From: Allacma fusca
Taxonomy: Eukaryota > Arthropoda > Collembola > Symphypleona > Sminthuridae
DNA: 64,000 bases
Direction: 5' to 3'
NCBI GenBank assembly: GCA_947179485.1
Contig: OX359245.1
Location: 22,307,067-22,371,066, forward strand
Under the pieces are notes generated by a model, which saw only the letters and a list, made by a program, of their open reading frames with translations, was not told the DNA's origin and did no database searches. Made by a program: the position numbers and the translations under genes. Of the stretch, positions 57,244 through 64,000 are shown piece after piece (positions within the stretch are counted from its first letter, which is position 1; every line of letters starts with the position of its first letter).

Positions 57244-59149
57244 TAGTGCTGTAATTTGTTCGTTTTGTTTTGTTTTGTTCTCTTCGGAAATGAACAAAAC
57301 TAGAACAATTTGAGTTTTGTTTTGTTCACCGAGTTTTGTTTTGTTTTGTTTTTTGAACAATCCGTATTGTTCAAAAAACAATCCATATTGTTTTGTTCTA
57401 CCGATGTAGAAGATGTTAGAAATTTGTGAAATTGATTGTCGTAAATTAGTAATAGAGCATATAGAAGTTGATTCGTGTAAATTTGGCCCCTTCACAAAGG
57501 ACGTTAAAACCAAAAAAAACGGGCTTTAACTAATTTTAGGCGGATATGCTTTACAACTCTTATTTAATACAATCATTAAAACTTCTGTTGATAGTTTCTA
57601 GGAGTGTAAGGTGTAGTGTAATTCCATACTTCCACAAGACCTGATATGACCGCATATATAGACATAATATATGAACAAACGATTGTGGTGGGGTTTACCT
57701 AGTGCTACCGATACGCATCGTTTTGGGTTCGCCCGAAGACTTGATTGAATTAATTACCTTTATTGTTTTTTTTTGGATTGCTTAGGCCTCTTTTATTTCT
57801 GCCATCCTGTCTACTCACAGTCTGACTAGTTTCAACATTTTGGGATCAAATCAAGTTTAAAATTTAGTATCCAAGTCATCCTTCTGCATTTTATTAAAAA
57901 CAACAAAACAAAATCGAATTTCAGCAGTGGAGGTGACATTTATCCAACTAACAATAAGTAATTACTGGTGTCCAATAAAAATTGCTCTCATTTACAATAT
58001 CCGATGTACCCAAACATCTAATATCAGTACAGGTTATGGTCATAGCAGGTAACAATTAATTACTCTATTGACCTCAAGTAGGCATTCTAAGTTACGCGTT
58101 GTTCAATAACTTTAGATTGGCCTTAAACATCTGTAAATAGTGCAAAGATTTTGTTGACCTTACTTAAGACCAGCGTTTCAAAGTATAATGTAAATAAAAC
58201 CGTGCACTTCAATAGCTCCTAATGGTCATTATGATGTTATTTGAGATTTATTATAAAGTGTATGTAAGGTCATGGGTCTACTAATAACCCACAAAGGTCA
58301 AATTAAGGTCATGGGAGTTCTTATGACCCATCGAAAAATGAGGAACTCCTTGTAGCCCACAGGTCAAATAAAGGTCATGGAATTTCTTGTAACCCACTGA
58401 GGTCAAATTAAGGTCATGGAATTTCTTGTGACCCATTGAGGCCAAATTAAGGTCATGGAATTTCTTGTGACCCACTGAGGTCAATTTGAGGTCAAGGAAC
58501 TTGTTGTAACTCACTGAGGTCAATTTGAGGTCATGTTACTATCTGTGACTCAATACTGTAAGATGAATTTGAAATCATGTTTATATTTTTTGCGAATCAG
58601 GTCAATTTGAGGTCATGTATCTATTTGTGACTCACTAAGGTCAATTTGAGGTCACGTATTTATTGGTGACTCACTCAGGTCAATTTGAGGTCATGTTGCC
58701 ATTTGTGACTCACTCACGTCGATTTGAGGTCATGTATCTATTTGTGACTCACTCAGGTCAATTCGTCAATTTGAGGTCATATTGCTATTTGTGACTCACT
58801 CACGTCGATTTGAGGTCATGTATCTATTTGTCACTCACTCAGGTCAATTTGAGGTCATGTATCTATTTGTCACTCACTCAGGTCAATTTGAGGTCATGTA
58901 TCTATTTGTCACTCACTCACGTCGATTTGAGGTCATGTTACTTTTGGGCACTTTTCCAAACTCAAAGTTTGAAAAGGTTATTACCCGCTGTTGTGGTGGT
59001 TTGTTTGTTATAGTTTTGTTTTATCTTATCGCGGTTTTGTTTTGTTCTAGTTTTGTTTTTTCGAAAACTGATTTTGTTTGTTTTGTTTTGTTCAAAAAAC
59101 AAGAACTGAACAAAAGAACAAACAAAATGCGAACAATATTACAGCACTA
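57244..59149. mobile_element. hAT-type element with TTTTGTTTTG words and a central minisatellite
   Basis: 1,906 bp. Ends TAGTGCTGTAAT and inverted ATTACAGCACTA; perfect 8-bp duplication TGTGCATT (57,236-57,243; 59,150-59,157). The flanks (57,250-57,400; 58,990-59,130) are TTTTGTTTTGTTC and GAACAAAAC words. The centre includes a 39-bp tandem array. Frames over it are artefacts. No transposase. Confidence 0.95.
58265..58945. repeat. 39-bp minisatellite rich in AGGTCA
   Basis: About 17 units of AGGTCATGTATCTATTTGTG plus ACTCACTCAGGTCAATTTG. The last three units are almost identical, the left units more diverged (AAGGTCATGGAATTTCTTGT). Each unit holds two AGGTCA words and, in many, TGACTCA. Confidence 0.95.
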
Positions 59150-59685
59150 TGTGCATTCAATGTGTATTAGATGCAATAAGTCAAATTAACTTTAGTAATA
59201 GCAAACCCTTCAGACAATATTAGCCCACTACCCTAGGTCAATTACAGTTAGCCCTTATAAGCCACGTGTCCTCCTTGCAGAAGCTATTTTTCTCACAAAA
59301 AATTAGACCAGCACTTAGATCATTTTGCTTTTATGGAAAATTGTATGTAGATCAGATTGCTTTTAAAGAGGCTTGTACCCAGTTCATTTTGCCTTTAGGG
59401 AAAAAGTTATGTAGATCATTTTGATTCTAATCGATTATGTACCTAAATCATTTTCCCTCTTCACCGGCGATATGAAAAGTAGATTTTGTCTTAACGCAAC
59501 AAGGCAAGCCGATAATTTCGCGCACTGGTCATTTCGCTTTATGTATGTCGGAATTATGTTTAGTATATTATATATCTTCACTGACATTATGTACTCTATT
59601 TGGTTACCTCTTAACTTAAACTTCTGTACATGCTGGCAAATCGAGGTTATTTTTTAATAGTGATGTGCAGTGTTTAATTTTGTAG

Positions 59686-60246
59686 GTGAGCCATTCCATC
59701 AATTGGACAATAATACTGTAAACCCTAAAGACCGACATCAGCCTATTTCTACGTTGGAATTCAGTAGCTTTCCCAGCTATTATCCATTAAGTCAGGATAC
59801 AACTGGTCATCCACAATTTTCTGCAAATTCAACACCCAATGACTTCGTACTGTCTTGGATGGTAGGGTCTGATGTAAGATCTAACGACGGATCTCCCATC
59901 AGTCTCTTCAGTTCTACTTCAGATGAAGAAAACGTTAGTACAAACGGAGCTAAAAGCTCGAAAAGCGGGGTTACAACATATGTAAGTTTAGTGGAAACAA
60001 CCATATCTCTTCCGAGTTCAAAACGAAGAAGAGGAAGGCTAACAAGTGTTGAAAATGAGAAAAATGAGCAAAATGAAAACGAAATACGGATTGATCCATC
60101 CGTCTATTTTATGAAGAAATCTGCAGATATTGGTGTTCCGAGGAATCGTGATCAAATACGCCGAGATTTAAGTCGTTTAAGTGCCAACTTAAGGACAAAC
60201 AGCGCTGCAACAGTTGTCACTGAAACAGAGAAGGACAGTGCAAACA
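59686..60246 (+). CDS. Candidate internal exon of a host gene, family unknown
   Basis: A 561-bp stretch open in one frame (codon 59,685-59,687 split by the acceptor), preceded by TGTGCAGTGTTTAATTTTGTAG, a fair splice acceptor, and followed by ACA-GTAAGC, a good donor; the frame otherwise runs to a TGA at 60,276. The predicted protein (about 187 residues) is polar and Ser/Thr/Asn-rich, with a basic KRRRGR cluster that could be a nuclear signal and a Glu/Asn stretch. It ends with a mixed-charge RNRDQIRRDLSRLSANLR segment likely to be helical. No transposon motif and no repeat. If no splice is used, it is a terminal exon with AATAAA at about 60,358. I do not recognise the family. Confidence 0.45.
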
Positions 60247-60278
60247 GTAAGCAACTATTTAGTCATCCATTTAGTTGA

Positions 60279-60725
60279 ATAAGTTTTTCAAAACATATTT
60301 CGATGATTTTTTATTTGGATTAGACTTCCATTTGTAACGAAAAAACTGGCCCAGATGAAATAAAAGTGTTACTATAGGAGCATCGACATTTCAAAATTCC
60401 GGTTCGAGAACATTCAAAGGAGTATGTAGAGGAGTAAATCCACAAGCAAAGCTCCAAGTGTATCGTTACATTTAGTTCCCTCTATACATGTATGTACGAT
60501 GTACATATTGTAATGACCCAGCTGCACAACCATTTCCCATTTATCATCACAGTTTGAAGACGATTTGTTTTCTTGGTTACGCGCAGCGCGTTTCCATTGA
60601 TGTAGATTGCATCAAAATTATTATTATTGAAAATATAGGTTATGTTTTTAAAAAACAAACGAAGCTTTTATGCTTTTAAAATGTAAAAAAACTAGTATCG
60701 GAGCTGGGCAAAATTAGAACAATAA
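60279..60725. other. No gene seen; possible 3' UTR or intron
   Basis: Contains AAATAAAAG at about 60,357, which could end a transcript. Otherwise unremarkable. Confidence 0.4.
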
Positions 60726-61083
60726 CTAGCAATCAAGCCATCCGCCTTGGCGGATGGGATGTCTGGCAGCGATGAATTTAAATAATAATTCGAATGATAT
60801 AATAATGTTTCATATACAAATACCCTAGAAGTTTTATTTTTGGTAGTAATTACACAGAATTATTACATAAAATAGAAATCAAGCCATCCGCCAAGGCGTT
60901 TGGGATGTCTGGCAGCCATAAATTTTAATTTTATTAATAATTTGAATACACCAATGTTTTATATACAAATACCCTAGAAGTTTTATTGTTTTGCAGTAAT
61001 TACGCAGAGAATTTTACATGAAATACCACAACTGCTAAATAATCTTACCTAAAATACCACAACTGCTAAATAATCTTACATAA
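60726..61083 (-). mobile_element. Helitron end with tandem hairpin units
   Basis: The reverse strand ends with the perfect 8-bp-stem hairpin CATCCGCC-AA-GGCGGATG (60,739-60,756), then GCTTGATTGCTAG and T: a clean Helitron 3' terminus. A second unit 146 bp further right repeats hairpin (imperfect, 60,885-60,902) and body (TACAAATACCCTAGAAGTTT). Then follow two copies of a 31-bp repeat (CTAAAATACCACAACTGCTA, to 61,083). This structure resembles Helentron-associated elements. No coding. Confidence 0.75.
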
Positions 61084-61560
61084 AAGAGGATTAGCTATGC
61101 TAAAATTTAGCTAGCTATATTAGCTATTAAATGATGTGATAAATATAGGCTATATATCGTTGGATAAATTTTAAAAGGTGCCATTTTCATTGCGTATCCT
61201 GTGCTTTTTAAATGGGATCTCCAATAAAGATGGTACTTTTTAGAATTTAGCCAACGATATGGTGCTTTTTAAATTAAACTATTTAAGCAGACCAAATGTT
61301 TGTCAGCCAGCCTTGTTTTGAAATTATCTTAGTTAATATACATTATGTTGGACAACTTTACTAAAATTATTAGACCTGGTCACAAAATTTTTGAATGAAC
61401 GCTTTGATTCCAGGAAAATATGCGTTTCAACATTATGTCGGTAATATTGTTGCACGAAAGGCTGTAATTTTCAGTCTTCCAGTGTAATTTCATTATATTC
61501 GTGACAGCGACTCTCTCGCTAAAGTCGAGCACCAGTGACGAATTATTTTTAAAACTGCAC
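61084..61560. other. No gene seen
   Basis: AT-rich, no recognised motif. Confidence 0.5.
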
Positions 61561-62024
61561 ACAACCATTAGGGTGTCCATATCAGACATGTCCAGCCTTC
61601 GAAGGCTAGCTTTCAATGAAGGCTTCATTGAAGGCGGAATATCAATTTTCCAGGGAGTTGAGAAGGGAAGGCTGAATTAATTCGGGAAGGCTGAAGAAAG
61701 CCTTCCTAGTATTAACAGAAAACGGAAGGCGAAGGAAGTATGTAAATTTAGCAATCTGCTACTTAGAAGGATTCGCGCATGCAATGAGCTACAATAGATA
61801 GATACAAATACAACAATAAGAGTGTACTAAAAACACTACAAATCCACAAATGTGCAGTTATATGCACAATTAGACTTACAGACTGATTTTAATAAATGAA
61901 CTCAATTAAGTAAATTGTATCGCTGATTTTCAGGTGTTTTACCTGCAAAAGGGTTGCTTAAATGCGTTGCTATGGTATTTCGTGTTATGAAGGCTAAATA
62001 GGAAGGAAGGCAAGCAAGCAAAGC

Positions 62025-62400
62025 AAAGCAACCTTTATTGTCTTTCAGTACACAGACTATAACAATCTTACATTCAGTTTTACTAACCTAATTTGCTTAA
62101 TCTATGGAGGAGAGAGAGCAAGGTAACATAGAAGGAGATAATATCCCACGACGAACTGAGGGTGCACTGTAGCTATGACAGAGGCACTCCTATCCCGAAT
62201 CGCTCAGTAAATCCACTCACAGTGAAGTGAGCGTTGGGTGCATGCTAACTAGCAGTACATCCCACAGAACCCAACATCTATCTCTCTCTTTCTCTCACCT
62301 CCGCGACTGCAGGGGCACTGGGCTTTGGAGCCATTCCTCAACGATGGTAGTTGAGTACATTCAGTGCTGGACTACTCCTGCAGTCCTAAGAGGAAGGAAG
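62025..62400 (-). repeat. Possible LINE 3' end
   Basis: The reverse strand reads CTGAAAGACAATAAAGG followed by a TTGCTTTGCTTTGC tail, like the GACAATAAAG end of the LINE at 7,430. The adjoining 300 bp are more GC-rich than the surroundings. No coding motif. Confidence 0.35.
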
Positions 62401-62455
62401 GCTGATTTTTTTGAAGGCTGAAGGCTGGAGGCATTAAATTAATAAGGAAAGCTGG

Positions 62456-63195
62456 GCGCATACCCTACATGTATGCCTACAAGTAGGCAAAATTGTAGTC
62501 TATGCTCAAATTTTCAAATATTTTGTAGGCTGCTTATTTCGAGGGAAACATATATGCAATATATGTATGCTGGGAATAATCAGTACGTACCTACATAAAA
62601 AAGGTAGGTACTTAAGCATGAAAATGTAGGTATGTATGTTCGAATTTTTCGTATTCCAAAGCGCTGAATAAAAGCCCCATCTAGATTTTCTTTCATGTTT
62701 TTTTACTTTTGTTTACGTGCTGGAGTGCAAACGATTTCAATTCGTTTGCAGTAAGTCTATCCCCTTCCAAATAACATGCAAAGTGAAAATTTGATTCAAC
62801 ATGAGAATCAGTCAATAAATTTTGTCTAAAATGTCCGTAAATACAATCTTCGAAATAAGAGCAACATACATTGATTTTTAATAAGTAGCGCACAAAACCT
62901 TGTTGAAACGATATCTGAAACTTTTCGATGGTAAATTTAAAAAATGTGACTTGAACAAGCATTTTCATTGCCAACTATGTATGTATTGTTTAGTTTTAAA
63001 TTAAGATCATTGAAAATAACTTCAATTTATGCGTGCATAATTTCATTTTAGTTTTGCAGGTATGATTCAATTACGACAAAGTGGTATGTAGGTTATAGGT
63101 AGGGTCAAGTCTCGGGAGTGATTTATGTAGGCTAAAATGTAGGTTGTACGTAAGAACCTAAAAATATGTAGGATTTAAGGTATGCGAATACTTTG
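62456..63195. repeat. GTAGGTATGTAGG word element
   Basis: Words such as GTAGGTATGTATG and CCTACATGTATGCCTACAAG occur at 62,460-62,640 and again at 63,080-63,190, around an unrelated centre. The edges GGGCGCATACC and inverted GGGCAAAGTATTCGCATACC are loosely similar. No duplication found. Confidence 0.5.
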
Positions 63196-63713
63196 CCCAC
63201 CTTTGTTAATAAGTAAAATAGGGCTGAAGGAAGGCAAAATATTTTGAAGGCTACCTTTAATAGAAGGATGAATGCGTTTTTTCAAAAAATTGCCTTCGAA
63301 GGTTTGAAGGAAGACAATTTCATTTGGACATCTCTGGTCCATATTATTTGAATCCCAAATCAGGACTTATGCCTAAAATCAAAGCAATTATTAAGCAAAT
63401 TATGCATTTTAACTATTTAGTATAATACAAGCAATATTAGATTTTTAAATTATAATTCACTGATATAATTATAACCGGTATTTACAAAGATTCGAAACTG
63501 TTGCCAATATTATGTGTACATAATTTCTACTGAAATTCGCATCTTTCACTACTTCAATATGAAAATGTTTTGCAAATGCAATCCATATAGATATATTCTA
63601 CATGATTGCGCGCATAGGACAACCCGCAATAGGGCCAATAGCAGTTTTCTGTGTCAGTCTCAAATCAGGACAGTCCTGATGAATTCAGGGCTGTTGGACA
63701 CCCTAGCTACCAT

Positions 63714-64000
63714 TAGGGATTTCAATTATTCTAAATGCTGATATGTATAGGTACATATCGTTGACTAAATTCTAAGTACCTAAAAGATACTAAAAAGTTT
63801 GTCTTTAAGCTTTTACCAAATTGAGCTCATGGTCATTTTTTTAGCTGTACTGACTGTTTACTTGTCTTATTGCATTCAATAAAGTCTCAATATAACCGTG
63901 AAATTAGCAGAAATTGAAAGATGATACAGATTCTTAATGAATCTATTATATCCACAAGTGAGAATAATCGGATCTAACTTTGTTACTGTATACACGTTCT
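63714..64000. other. No gene seen
   Basis: AT-rich end of the window. Confidence 0.5.

Larger units (their letters stand above)
56847..59473. mobile_element. Inverted-repeat element with AAAATGATCTAGATGC words
   Basis: About 160 bp at the left (ATATCGTCGGTGAAGAGGCA, then AAATGATCTAGG) returns inverted at 59,297-59,473, including TCGATTAGAATCAAAATGAT. Both arms repeat GCAAAATGATCTA words. The middle is occupied by the 1.9-kb element at 57,244-59,149. No clean duplication was found, because the flanking ATATCG / CGATAT is itself inverted. Confidence 0.8.
61583..63336. mobile_element. hAT-type element with GAAGGC words, nested
   Basis: 1,754 bp. CAGACATGTCCA and inverted CAGAGATGTCCA (11 of 12) with perfect 8-bp duplication GTCCATAT (61,575-61,582; 63,337-63,344). 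The flanks (61,590-61,760; 62,390-62,450; 63,220-63,315) are GAAGGCTGAAGGAAGGC words. Contains a GTAGGTATG word cluster and a possible LINE 3' end. No transposase. Confidence 0.95.
61569..63705. mobile_element. hAT-type MITE TAGGGTGTCCA, split near its left end
   Basis: TAGGGTGTCCA at 61,569-61,579 and inverted at 63,695-63,705. The flanks ACAACCAT and GCTACCAT agree at 6 of 8 bases. About 380 bp are its own (61,569-61,582 and 63,337-63,705), with CAGGACAGTCCTGA words near the right end; the rest is the nested element. Confidence 0.75.

Noticed and set aside
58281-59189. Periodic 13-residue repeat proteins in three frames
   Set aside because: They follow the 39-bp minisatellite (13 codons per unit); there is no start context and no conservation signal.
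56847-59473. One single large foldback transposon
   Set aside because: The perfect 8-bp TGTGCATT duplication around 57,244-59,149 shows two nested elements instead.

Overview
This is AT-rich nuclear DNA from an animal, most likely an arthropod or a close invertebrate relative. The evidence is the combination of non-LTR elements of several clades, one of them R2-like with a restriction-like endonuclease, LTR elements with copia- and gypsy-type proteins, Helitrons ending in a hairpin plus CTAG, many hAT-type elements, and P-, piggyBac- and Polinton-like relics. There are no operons, no dense intact genes and no bacterial signals. The species cannot be named from the sequence. Almost the whole window is a graveyard of nested transposons. 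Nearly all open frames longer than 60 codons are either pieces of transposon proteins or by-products of tandem and degenerate repeats.

1-10 kb: a pile of LINEs. An APE-endonuclease LINE (family alpha, copy A) is split by a 5'-truncated relative (copy B) that carries a 14-bp target duplication and a TTA-repeat tail. These are followed by an R2/NeSL-like LINE, a Jockey/CR1-like LINE with an ATTACATTACAT tail, and a reverse-strand LINE with ORF1 and the start of its endonuclease. 10-20.3 kb: further family-alpha fragments, a 1.1-kb minisatellite of 32-bp units, a Polinton-like gene relic, and a hAT-like element built of AATCGTNATT words. 20.7-26.5 kb: a reverse-strand copia element whose RNase H is interrupted by a reverse-strand gypsy element with LTRs, a tRNA-Arg-type primer site and an ATGT target duplication. 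26.5-28.6 kb: a reverse-strand Jockey/CR1-like LINE.

29-64 kb is dominated by DNA transposons. At least ten elements have hAT-type ends (starting TAG or CAG in most), 8-bp target duplications, and internal flanks crowded with degenerate copies of a short word private to that element. Examples are GGTACAGGT, GAACCGG, CCCGACCCG, GTAGTGG, CGATAT, TTTTGTTTTG, GAAGGC and GAGGGCGAGG. Two carry the C-terminal dimerisation region of a hAT transposase. They are nested up to three deep, and Helitrons are inserted exactly between A and T in and around them. A THAP-type P-like element, a piggyBac-like element, a 148-bp satellite next to an assembly gap, and a 39-bp minisatellite rich in AGGTCA complete the region.

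The only segment that looks like ordinary host coding sequence is a 561-bp open exon at 59,686-60,246 (+). It has a plausible splice acceptor and donor and no family I recognise. The most interesting features are the private-word architecture of the hAT-type elements and the base-resolution nesting, which lets insertion order and several ancestral empty sites be read directly.
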